Position numbers and translations under genes: made by a program. A DNA stretch of 5,727 bases from JADKBO01 sp037968395 (GTDB taxonomy: Bacteria > Bacteroidota > Bacteroidia > Chitinophagales > Saprospiraceae): assembly GCA_037968395.1 (NCBI GenBank), contig JBBKVK010000021.1, positions 1 through 5,727 of the forward strand, given 5' to 3'. The notes below the pieces were generated by a model. It ran no database searches. It was given only the letters and a program-made list of their open reading frames with translations, and had not been told where the DNA came from. This document shows, piece after piece, positions 1-5,727 of this stretch; the stretch's first letter is position 1, and each line of letters begins with the position of its first letter.

Positions 1-37
1 ATATTACATTAACAATTATATATTTTAATTATACTTT

Positions 38-1048
38 TCACAAACCAGAATTCACCAAACCAAGTTCCAATAATTTACATACAATTTGAACAGCATTTGT
101 TGCTGCCCCTTTTCTTAAATTATCAGACACAATCCACATATTAAGGGATTTTGGATTTGATTCGTCTCTTCTTAACCTTCCAACGAATACCTCATTCTTT
201 TCACTAGCAAATAGAGGCATTGGGTAAATGTTATTAGAAATATCATCCTGCAATTGAATCCCATCACTGACTTCTAATATGGATCGTACTTCCTCAATGT
301 CAAAATCACTATTAAATTCAACATTCACAGATTCTGAATGGCCTCCAGAAACTGGAATTCTAACAGCAGTAGCAGTTATTCTAATATCAGGTGCATTTAA
401 AATTTTTCGAGTTTCATGAACCAGTTTCATTTCTTCTTTTGTGTAACCATTGTCTGTAAAAACATCACAATGTGGAATCGCATTAGCAAAAATAGGATAA
501 TGATAAGCCATTTGGTCTCGATCAAGCTTTTTTCCTAATTTTTCATCATTGTATTGATTAACCGCTTTGACACCAGTCCCTGTAAATGATTGGTAGGTAG
601 AAATTACCAATCGATTTATTGTATATTTTCTATGAAGCGGAGCAAGTGCTAAAACCATCTGAATAGTTGAACAATTAGGGTTAGCAATAATTTTATCTCT
701 TGCAGTAAGATCATTACCATTAATTTCAGGCACTACAAGTTTCTTATTGACGTCCATTCTCCATGCTGACGAATTATCAATGACAAAGGTACCTACATCA
801 GCAAATTTAGGTGCCCACTCTAATGATGTGTTTCCACCTGCTGAAAATATTGCAATATCTGGTTTAAGTTTGATGGCATCTTCCATGCTAATAATCAGAT
901 GATCTTGCCCTTTAAAGACAATATTTTTTCCTACAGACCTAGCGCTCGCCACAGGAATATAATGTGAAATAGGAACATTAAATTCTTCTAAAACTTTATT
1001 CATCATTGTCCCAACGAGTCCAGTGGCTCCGACAACCGCAACTTTCAT
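38..1048 (-). CDS. asd: Aspartate-semialdehyde dehydrogenase
   Basis: This cytoplasmic enzyme reduces L-aspartyl-4-phosphate to L-aspartate-4-semialdehyde with NADPH. The product is the branch point to lysine/diaminopimelate, threonine and methionine. Seen in the sequence: the Rossmann nucleotide-binding loop GATGLVG at residues 7-13; the catalytic cysteine C126 within NPNCST; YQSFTGTG at 152-159, matching the family's YQAVSGAG region with Q153; the substrate-binding arginine and acid/base histidine in VRIPVSGGHSES (R230, H237); and the C-terminal DNLRKGAATNAVQI stretch (309-322), which closes the NADP-binding fold. The 336-residue length is normal for the family and no key residue is missing. 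The start is the only ATG next to the Rossmann strand. No clear Shine-Dalgarno precedes it: the region is AT-rich, and a GGGAGG on the minus strand lies about 50 nt upstream, too far to help. The gene is divergent from the LTD gene. Identification is secure. Confidence 0.97.
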   Translation of the reverse strand: MKVAVVGATGLVGTMMNKVLEEFNVPISHYIPVASARSVGKNIVFKGQDHLIISMEDAIKLKPDIAIFSAGGNTSLEWAPKFADVGTFVIDNSSAWRMDVNKKLVVPEINGNDLTARDKIIANPNCSTIQMVLALAPLHRKYTINRLVISTYQSFTGTGVKAVNQYNDEKLGKKLDRDQMAYHYPIFANAIPHCDVFTDNGYTKEEMKLVHETRKILNAPDIRITATAVRIPVSGGHSESVNVEFNSDFDIEEVRSILEVSDGIQLQDDISNNIYPMPLFASEKNEVFVGRLRRDESNPKSLNMWIVSDNLRKGAATNAVQIVCKLLELGLVNSGL

Positions 1049-1238
1049 ATTTTATAAATTAATTAAAAAATGATCTATAGACCATACTTATTTAATTACC
1101 TCCCATTGATTATAATACAAATTTGAAGGAATTGATCTAATATTTAATAGTACTTTAATCTAAGGATAAATAAAAATTCTATAATTAAAGTAATTCAAAA
1201 TGTAGGACAAAGATATAGCTATGCATTATATTTACACT
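1049..1238. promoter_or_regulatory. Divergent intergenic region between asd and the LTD operon
   Basis: This AT-rich spacer of about 190 bp must hold the promoters of asd (leftward) and of the four-gene plus-strand run (rightward). No convincing Bacteroidota promoter pair (TTTG, about 19 nt, then TAnnTTTG) is visible in either direction. It does contain a 9-bp inverted repeat (1151-1192), a CAAATTTG palindrome (1118-1125) and an exact minus-strand TATCTTTG (1208-1215) that lacks an upstream partner. The promoter role is inferred from gene orientation alone. Confidence 0.5.
1151..1192. repeat. 9-bp perfect inverted repeat with 24-bp spacer
   Basis: TACTTTAAT at 1151-1159 is matched by its exact reverse complement ATTAAAGTA at 1184-1192. 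The match extends to 10 of 11 bases on the outer side. It lies midway between the divergent asd and LTD genes, where an operator or a weak leader hairpin could sit. The arms are almost entirely A/T, so chance is a serious alternative. Confidence 0.35.
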
Positions 1239-3005
1239 ATGAGAATAATAATTTTATATTTTTTAATCAGTATTAATATTCTTCAAGCCCAAATTTTTGA
1301 AGATTTTAGCGATGGTGAAATTACAACTAATCCTATTTGGACGGGTCAAATTTCAGATTTTAAAGTAAATGATGAATTTAGGCTACAATTAAACGCTCCT
1401 TCTGCTGGTAAAAGTTATATTTCTACTACTGTTGCTTTTCCAGATAGTTTTATTTTTGAAATTGAATTTGAAATGAAATTTAGTCCAAGTGGTAGCAACT
1501 TTTTAAGACTATATTTTGAGATGGATACTAATGATTTATTATTTGCCAATGGTTATGTCTTACAAGCTGGTGAAAATGGCAATATTGATGCCTTAGAAAT
1601 ATATAGGATATCAGATGGAATAAAATCTCTGATCGCTAGAGGAAAAGACGGAGCAATATCAGGTAGTGGTCCTTTCGTCAAATTGAAAATTATAAAAAGA
1701 GATGGTATTTACAATCTATTTGCAGATATTGATAAATCGGGTACATTCGTACAGCAGATGACTTGGGATGAATTGACAAACTCTCCCGAAGGAACTCAGT
1801 TTGGAATTGAATGTACTTATACTTTAACAAGAATTGATAAATTTTATTTTGACAATATAAAAGTAGTTGAATATTCTCCAGATATACTTCCGCCGATAAT
1901 CACTGAAGTTTTAATTACTGGTGCATCAAATTTAAAGTTAACTTTTAATGAATCAATAAAACAAGAATCTATTGACCTAACTGATTTTGAAGTAAACAAT
2001 GGAATAGGTCAACCTCTTACTGCCTCTTTAGAGCCGACAAATAATTCAATTATTAATTTATTATTTGATGAATCGTTTATTGGTGGTCTGGATTATACAA
2101 TTATTTGTAAAGGATTAACAGATTTGTCCGGTAATGAAATAACGGAAATATTAAATTCATTTTACTATATCGAACCTGCCAAATTAAACGATATTAAGCT
2201 CTCTGAAATACTATTTAATCCAATAGGATCTGGTTCAGATTTTGTAGAAATCTATAATAATTCAGATAAAATAATTGATCTTTCGGGATTAGTTTTAGGA
2301 AATTATTTTAAAAATGAAGAGAAGCTAATTCCAAACATAACCATTGAGCCAAAATCATACATTGCTTTCACAGAGAATAAAGAGAATCTTATTGAAGTGT
2401 ACCGACCAATATCGCTTGAAACTATTATTGAAATGGACCTTCCTGCGTTTAACAATGACAATGGAAATGTCTATATTAGTAGATTAGGTGAAGATTGGGA
2501 GGAGTCATTTGATTATGATGAAAATATTCATAATTCATTACTTGATGATGTTGATGGTATAAGCTTAGAGCGATTAAGTGTTAGAAGTAATGTAAATGAT
2601 AAAAATAATTGGACATCTTCATCTTCAGTAAATAATTATGCCACACCAGGATATAAGAATTCAAATACTTTAGATGTGATAATTAATAGTGGCTTTACAC
2701 TAGAAAATTCCAAATTTTCTCCTAATAATGACGGAGTAAACGACCAAATGAGACTATTGTATAAAGTAAAAGACCCTGGAAATATTCTAAATATAGAGAT
2801 ATTTGATAGTAACGGCTTTTTAGTTAAAAACTTAGTCAGAAATCAGTTGCTTGGGACTGAAGGAGTGATCTTATGGGATGGTACTAACAATAGCGGAAAT
2901 GCATTAAGGTTAGGCATATACATCTTATCAGGAAATACATTTGACCAATCAGGCAAAAAAACATATATAAAGGAAGCAATATCTTTAGTAGATTTTGTGA
3001 AATGA
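1239..3005 (+). CDS. Secreted lamin-tail-domain protein with Ig-like C-terminus
   Basis: The preferred start at 1239 gives a classic signal peptide: MRIII, a hydrophobic core, then likely cleavage near LQAQ, which is typical of Bacteroidota exported proteins. An in-frame ATG at 1221 would add MHYIYT in front, which fits a signal peptide less well. Numbering from 1221, the domains are: a beta-rich, lectin-like N-terminal region (about 25-218, starting EDFSDG); an SbsA/Big-type Ig-like domain (about 223-318, with LKLTFNESI and DLSGNEI); a lamin tail domain (about 322-480, with LSEILFNPIGSGSDFVEIYN, IDLSGLVLGNYF and the closing NNWTS...ATPGYKNS); and a FlgD-like/CHU_C-like Ig module (about 486-590) with the calcium-loop motif SPNNDGVND, IEIFDSNG and WDGTNNSG. 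The protein is probably exported and cell-surface-bound or released, perhaps by type IX secretion, although no classical terminal sorting motif is evident. No catalytic domain is recognised. It heads a four-gene run and overlaps the next gene by 4 nt. Confidence 0.85.
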   Translation: MRIIILYFLISINILQAQIFEDFSDGEITTNPIWTGQISDFKVNDEFRLQLNAPSAGKSYISTTVAFPDSFIFEIEFEMKFSPSGSNFLRLYFEMDTNDLLFANGYVLQAGENGNIDALEIYRISDGIKSLIARGKDGAISGSGPFVKLKIIKRDGIYNLFADIDKSGTFVQQMTWDELTNSPEGTQFGIECTYTLTRIDKFYFDNIKVVEYSPDILPPIITEVLITGASNLKLTFNESIKQESIDLTDFEVNNGIGQPLTASLEPTNNSIINLLFDESFIGGLDYTIICKGLTDLSGNEITEILNSFYYIEPAKLNDIKLSEILFNPIGSGSDFVEIYNNSDKIIDLSGLVLGNYFKNEEKLIPNITIEPKSYIAFTENKENLIEVYRPISLETIIEMDLPAFNNDNGNVYISRLGEDWEESFDYDENIHNSLLDDVDGISLERLSVRSNVNDKNNWTSSSSVNNYATPGYKNSNTLDVIINSGFTLENSKFSPNNDGVNDQMRLLYKVKDPGNILNIEIFDSNGFLVKNLVRNQLLGTEGVILWDGTNNSGNALRLGIYILSGNTFDQSGKKTYIKEAISLVDFVK

Positions 3006-3943
3006 AAAACATGATTAATAAAAATATCTTTCAGTATGGATTTCTTCTTTTCATGCTTTCTATTGCATTAGTAATATTAGCTGGACCACAAATTAAGTTC
3101 TTCTCAGAATACTTGGTGCACATTATGTTTGCCTTTTTTATTCTTGGACTATTATTTCTTATACTTGATCAAAAAAGGCTACTCATAACTAGCTTTGCCA
3201 TTTCGGGAATGTTTTGTGTGATATTAAAGAATGAGTCTAATAATGATTTGGTATCTCCTGTTATAAATGATAAACCAAAAATATTTCTTGCTCACTATAA
3301 TTTATCAAATTTTGATAATCCTTATGAACTAGTAACATCTATCCAACTAGAAAACCCTGATATTGTATCTTTTCAAGAGCTAACCCCTGATTGGTTACAA
3401 ATACTTGATCAAGCTTTAGAGTATGAGTATAATTACAAAACAACTTTAGTAAGGATTGATCCATTTGGTAAAGCTATTTTCAGTAAATACCCAATATCAA
3501 AAGTAGATACACTTAACCTAAATAGCTACCAAGATCTTAAAATTAAATGTAGTATAAAAGGAAATGAATTATTACTCTATTCATCATATATTAATCCTAT
3601 ATTAGACGACATTTCTGCCAGAAATGCTAAAGTGCAATTAGAAAATTTAAGTTCAAGCATTACATCAGTTAGGGCTCCTATTTTAGCATTTGGAGAATAC
3701 AATATGGTATATTGGTCAAATGAAATAAGCAAGTTTCGCACAGAAACTGGACTTAAGAATTCAAGAAAAGACATAGTTCCTGCTTCGTTTAAATTGCCTT
3801 ATGAGCACATTTTCTACTCTAATACATTAGAGTGTTTGTCAGAAGGGTCAATTAATAATAAACATAATAAGAAATTAGGCTATAAAGGAGTCTATCAATT
3901 TGTAGACTCGGACAATAGTAAAATGCCAAATAAAAAAAATTGA
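3002..3943 (+). CDS. Membrane-anchored EEP-fold protein, probably catalytically degenerate
   Basis: This 313-residue protein has three hydrophobic segments (about 10-28, 36-56 and 59-75). They are followed by a domain resembling the endonuclease/exonuclease/phosphatase (DNase I-like) fold, probably on the outer face of the inner membrane. Recognisable fold landmarks are AHYNLSNF (N100), DIVSFQELTP (E126, the metal-binding glutamate), FGKAIFSKYPI (155-165), GEYN (231-234), HIFYS (269-273) and LGYKGVYQF (292-300). Several catalytic positions differ from the family pattern: the histidine of the SxH(x)xP strand is Y196; the aspartate of GDFN is E232; the aspartate before the HIFYS-type strand is E268; and the terminal (S/D)DH region reads NKK (289-291). 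The frame is otherwise intact, so this looks like a pseudoenzyme rather than a pseudogene. Its ATG overlaps the TGA of the LTD gene (ATGA), which indicates translational coupling. Assignment to the fold is fairly secure; enzymatic activity is doubtful. Confidence 0.8.
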   Translation: MKNMINKNIFQYGFLLFMLSIALVILAGPQIKFFSEYLVHIMFAFFILGLLFLILDQKRLLITSFAISGMFCVILKNESNNDLVSPVINDKPKIFLAHYNLSNFDNPYELVTSIQLENPDIVSFQELTPDWLQILDQALEYEYNYKTTLVRIDPFGKAIFSKYPISKVDTLNLNSYQDLKIKCSIKGNELLLYSSYINPILDDISARNAKVQLENLSSSITSVRAPILAFGEYNMVYWSNEISKFRTETGLKNSRKDIVPASFKLPYEHIFYSNTLECLSEGSINNKHNKKLGYKGVYQFVDSDNSKMPNKKN

Positions 3944-3952
3944 AACTAAAAT

Positions 3953-4408
3953 ATGGAATTTAAGCTTTCAAAATTTACTGAACTTACTCCAGATGATTTG
4001 TATAATCTATTGCGTTTGCGGTCAGAAATATTTGTTGTAGAACAAAATTGTATATATCAAGATCTTGATGATAAAGATCAGCAATCATATCATTTGCTAG
4101 TTTATAAACCATTAAATAATTTAATAGCTTATGCAAGGATCATGGATTGTAATATAAGTTATTCAAATTTTTGTTCAATAGGGAGAGTATTGGTAAAAAA
4201 AGAGAATAGAAAAAGTAATTTAGGGACTTTATTAATGGAGAGATCAATAAAAGAGTGTGAAAATCTTTTTGGCCAGATACCGATAAAAATATCGGCTCAG
4301 TTCCACTTAAAATTTTTTTATAATCGATTAGGTTTTAAAGAAGAAGGTGAACAGTACCTAGAAGACGACATTCCTCACATTTCAATGATAAGATTAAAAA
4401 TTAATTAA
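3953..4408 (+). CDS. elaA: ElaA-type GNAT family N-acetyltransferase
   Basis: This 151-residue single-domain cytoplasmic protein should transfer an acetyl group from acetyl-CoA to an amine. The ElaA subfamily is conserved but its natural substrate is not established. ElaA hallmarks are visible in order: LRLRSEIFVVEQNCIYQDLD (20-39), the YHL strand (46-48), IGRVLV (76-81), AQFHLKFFYNRLGF (115-128) and the C-terminal YLEDDIPHISMIRL (135-148). The acetyl-CoA pyrophosphate loop, normally R/Q-x-x-G-x-G/A, reads R86-K-S-N-L-G91, so the first loop glycine is replaced by asparagine and the usual RG is RK. Many GNATs tolerate variation here, so activity is still plausible. The gene follows the EEP gene by 9 nt and precedes the SET gene by one base. 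No Shine-Dalgarno is seen, only an A-rich leader. Confidence 0.9.
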   Translation: MEFKLSKFTELTPDDLYNLLRLRSEIFVVEQNCIYQDLDDKDQQSYHLLVYKPLNNLIAYARIMDCNISYSNFCSIGRVLVKKENRKSNLGTLLMERSIKECENLFGQIPIKISAQFHLKFFYNRLGFKEEGEQYLEDDIPHISMIRLKIN

Positions 4409-4409
4409 A

Positions 4410-4796
4410 TTGCAGATACCAGGATTGTATATTCTAAATTCTAAAACAAAAGGAAGAGGAGTCTTTACTGCCAAAAGGATAAAAAAGGGAGATGTTATAG
4501 AGGTTTGTCATATTATCGAAATTCCAAAATTAGAGCTGCCCATTATCCACAAAACTGTATTACATGATTATTACTTTATTTGGGGAGAAGAGATGGATAG
4601 ATGTGCAATAGCACTTGGTTATGGATCCTTATATAATCATGCCTTAAATGGCAATGCAGAATTTATTTTAGATATTGGCCAATCTACTATAGATTTTGTA
4701 GCAATAGAAGATATACCTGAAGGAGGAGAAATATTAGTGAATTACCATGGAGAAAATGGAGATGCCTCACCAATTTGGTGGGATCAAAATAACTAG
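4410..4796 (+). CDS. Small SET-domain protein, putative lysine methyltransferase (TTG start)
   Basis: This is a compact SET domain of about 128 residues, a family that transfers methyl from S-adenosylmethionine to protein lysines. Motifs seen: KGRGVFTAKRIKKGDVIE (14-31), the N-terminal SET strand with its GxG turn; GYGSLYNHALNGNAEF (70-85), the pseudoknot SAM-binding NHS motif here reading NHA; and EDIPEGGEILVNYHG (100-114), carrying the conserved GEE-type loop and candidate catalytic Tyr112. It ends in an aromatic PIWWDQ tail. The start must be TTG at 4410: the frame has a stop at 4395-4397, no ATG or GTG lies before the first SET strand, and the first ATG (codon 62) would delete half the domain. 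The gene follows the elaA stop by one base, so termination-reinitiation coupling is likely. Substrate unknown; bacterial SET proteins of this size are poorly characterised. Confidence 0.85.
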   Translation: MQIPGLYILNSKTKGRGVFTAKRIKKGDVIEVCHIIEIPKLELPIIHKTVLHDYYFIWGEEMDRCAIALGYGSLYNHALNGNAEFILDIGQSTIDFVAIEDIPEGGEILVNYHGENGDASPIWWDQNN

Positions 4797-4815
4797 TTAA
4801 AAAGTCAAATGTTTA

Positions 4816-5727
4816 CTAGAAACCTAATGCCAATAATTCCTGAATGTGCAATATTCCTAGATAATCACTATTCTCATTTACTATTATTAATTGGGATACT
4901 TTATTGTCTTTCATTAGACCAAATGCCTTATTTAATAAATCCTTAGGTTTAATAGTAAAAGGTGATGCCGTCATAATCTGAATTGCATTTATTTTAAATA
5001 TATCATTATACTTCTCAAGTGCTCTTCTTAGATCACCATCGGTAATAATTCCTATGACTATATTTTTTTCTAAAACAACAGTAGCTCCTTTTCGACCTGA
5101 AGAGATTGAAGAAATTACAGTCTTCATATTACTTTTGTCACTCACTGAAGGTTTTAAATAATCCATTACATCTTCAACTTTTGAAAAGTATATTTTGCCG
5201 AGAGTACCAGAGGGATGGTTTTGACCAAAATCAGATTTATTTCGACCTTTCAATTTTTTTAATGTTATAACTAACGCATCAAATACTGCTAAATAACAAA
5301 TGCTAGAATTAGTAGGTATCAAGTTATCTTCATCTGCTTCCATATTGACAGGTACTTGGCAAATTAAATCGCATAAATTCGCAAGAGAAGCCTCTTCATT
5401 ACTGGTCAATAATAAGGATTTTGCTCCTTTAGCTTTTACACCAATAGCAAGTGGATTTAATTCTAAACTATTGCCACTTTTAGTAATAAAAATAACAATG
5501 TCACTTTTGGTAATGACCCCCATATCTCCATGAGTAGCATCATTAGCATGCAAATGAATGGCTGGTATTGAAATAGAATTAAGAGAAGCAACAAATTTTT
5601 GGCCTATTATACTGCTTTTCCCAAAACCGGTAACAATTATATGCCCTTTGCAATTATTTAGTAAATCAATAGCCTCAATAAATCTTACGTCTATAGTATT
5701 CATTAAATTAGTTAATGAACTAAGGGA
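4816..5727 (-). CDS. kdsD: KpsF/GutQ-family arabinose-5-phosphate isomerase (5' end beyond window)
   Basis: This sugar isomerase should interconvert D-ribulose-5-phosphate and D-arabinose-5-phosphate, the first step towards Kdo for lipopolysaccharide or capsule. Numbering from the first visible ATG (5703), there is a SIS domain (about 1-145) with VTGFGKSS, HANDATHGDMG, ITKSGNSLEL and HPSGTLGK, then two CBS domains (about 177-232 and 241-295, each with an I-x-G-I type strand) that probably sense nucleotides. The residues known as catalytic in E. coli KdsD (K59, E111, E152, H193) align with K29, E81, E122 and H163 here, each offset by exactly 30. About 30 N-terminal residues are therefore missing from the ATG-5703 model. 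The frame stays open from that ATG to the window edge (TCC CTT AGT TCA TTA ACT AAT TTA), so the true start lies outside. The gene converges on the SET gene with 19 nt between stops. No kdsA, kdsB or kdsC is visible here, so the symbol rests on homology alone. Confidence 0.9.
   Translation of the reverse strand, partial: SLSSLTNLMNTIDVRFIEAIDLLNNCKGHIIVTGFGKSSIIGQKFVASLNSISIPAIHLHANDATHGDMGVITKSDIVIFITKSGNSLELNPLAIGVKAKGAKSLLLTSNEEASLANLCDLICQVPVNMEADEDNLIPTNSSICYLAVFDALVITLKKLKGRNKSDFGQNHPSGTLGKIYFSKVEDVMDYLKPSVSDKSNMKTVISSISSGRKGATVVLEKNIVIGIITDGDLRRALEKYNDIFKINAIQIMTASPFTIKPKDLLNKAFGLMKDNKVSQLIIVNENSDYLGILHIQELLALGF

Noticed and set aside
1..37. Terminator downstream of asd
   Set aside because: The short AT-only stretch shows no stable hairpin, and the window ends too soon to judge.
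1208..1215. Exact TAnnTTTG match (TATCTTTG, minus strand) as a -7 promoter element for asd
   Set aside because: No TTG/TTTG partner lies about 19 nt upstream, and it would give asd a leader of about 155 nt. One 8-bp degenerate match in AT-rich DNA is weak evidence.
1221..1238. Upstream ATG adding MHYIYT to the LTD protein
   Set aside because: Starting at 1239 places a positive residue directly before the hydrophobic core, as expected of a signal peptide. 1221 remains possible but is less likely.
3577..3774. Minus-strand open frame of 65 codons inside the EEP gene
   Set aside because: It lies wholly antisense to a well-supported coding region and has no recognisable domain.
3920..3943. Frameshift in the A-rich 3' end of the EEP gene as the cause of the missing terminal DH motif
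   Set aside because: The divergent NKK lies upstream of the A-run and is followed in the same frame by the expected LGYKGVYQF strand, so the loss is by substitution, not frameshift.
4793..4819. Possible bidirectional terminator between the convergent SET and isomerase genes (CTAG-T-TAAA / TTTA-CTAG)
   Set aside because: The stem is eight mostly A/T pairs with a bulge and a 10-nt loop, and it is made of the stop codons themselves. It is too weak to call.
5300..5533. Plus-strand open frame of 77 codons inside the isomerase gene
   Set aside because: It is antisense to the SIS domain, whose catalytic motifs define the real frame.

Overview
This AT-rich window (roughly one third G+C by eye) most likely comes from a Bacteroidota chromosome. 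The evidence is a secreted lamin-tail-domain (LTD) protein ending in the SPNNDGVND-type calcium/Ig-like module common in that phylum, the general lack of Shine-Dalgarno sequences before the genes, and a Bacteroidota-like aspartate-semialdehyde dehydrogenase. A Cytophagales-type organism is a guess only. No tRNA, rRNA, CRISPR, insertion sequence or phage gene is visible.

Layout. On the minus strand at the left is asd (38-1048), a complete housekeeping gene for lysine/threonine/methionine and diaminopimelate synthesis. A divergent intergenic region of about 190 bp (1049-1238) holds a 9-bp inverted repeat. To its right is a tight plus-strand run of four genes: a secreted LTD protein (1239-3005), a membrane-anchored endonuclease/exonuclease/phosphatase (EEP) fold protein (3002-3943, 4-nt overlap), an ElaA-type GNAT acetyltransferase (3953-4408) and a small SET-domain protein that starts at TTG (4410-4796, one untranslated base after elaA). 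Converging from the right is a KpsF/GutQ-type arabinose-5-phosphate isomerase (minus strand, 4816 to the window edge). Its 5' end is cut off by the edge, because the reading frame stays open upstream of the first visible ATG.

How the genes may work together. asd and the isomerase are independent precursor enzymes, for amino acids/peptidoglycan and for Kdo/LPS or capsule respectively. The four-gene run is the less ordinary part. Its first two genes would act outside the cytoplasm and repeat as separate genes a domain pair (LTD and EEP) that is fused in some extracellular nucleases. However, the EEP protein has lost most catalytic positions expected of a metal-dependent nuclease or phosphatase. 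The last two genes encode two potential cytoplasmic protein-modifying enzymes, an acetyltransferase and a lysine methyltransferase, packed one base apart. Co-transcription is inferred from spacing; a shared function is unproven.
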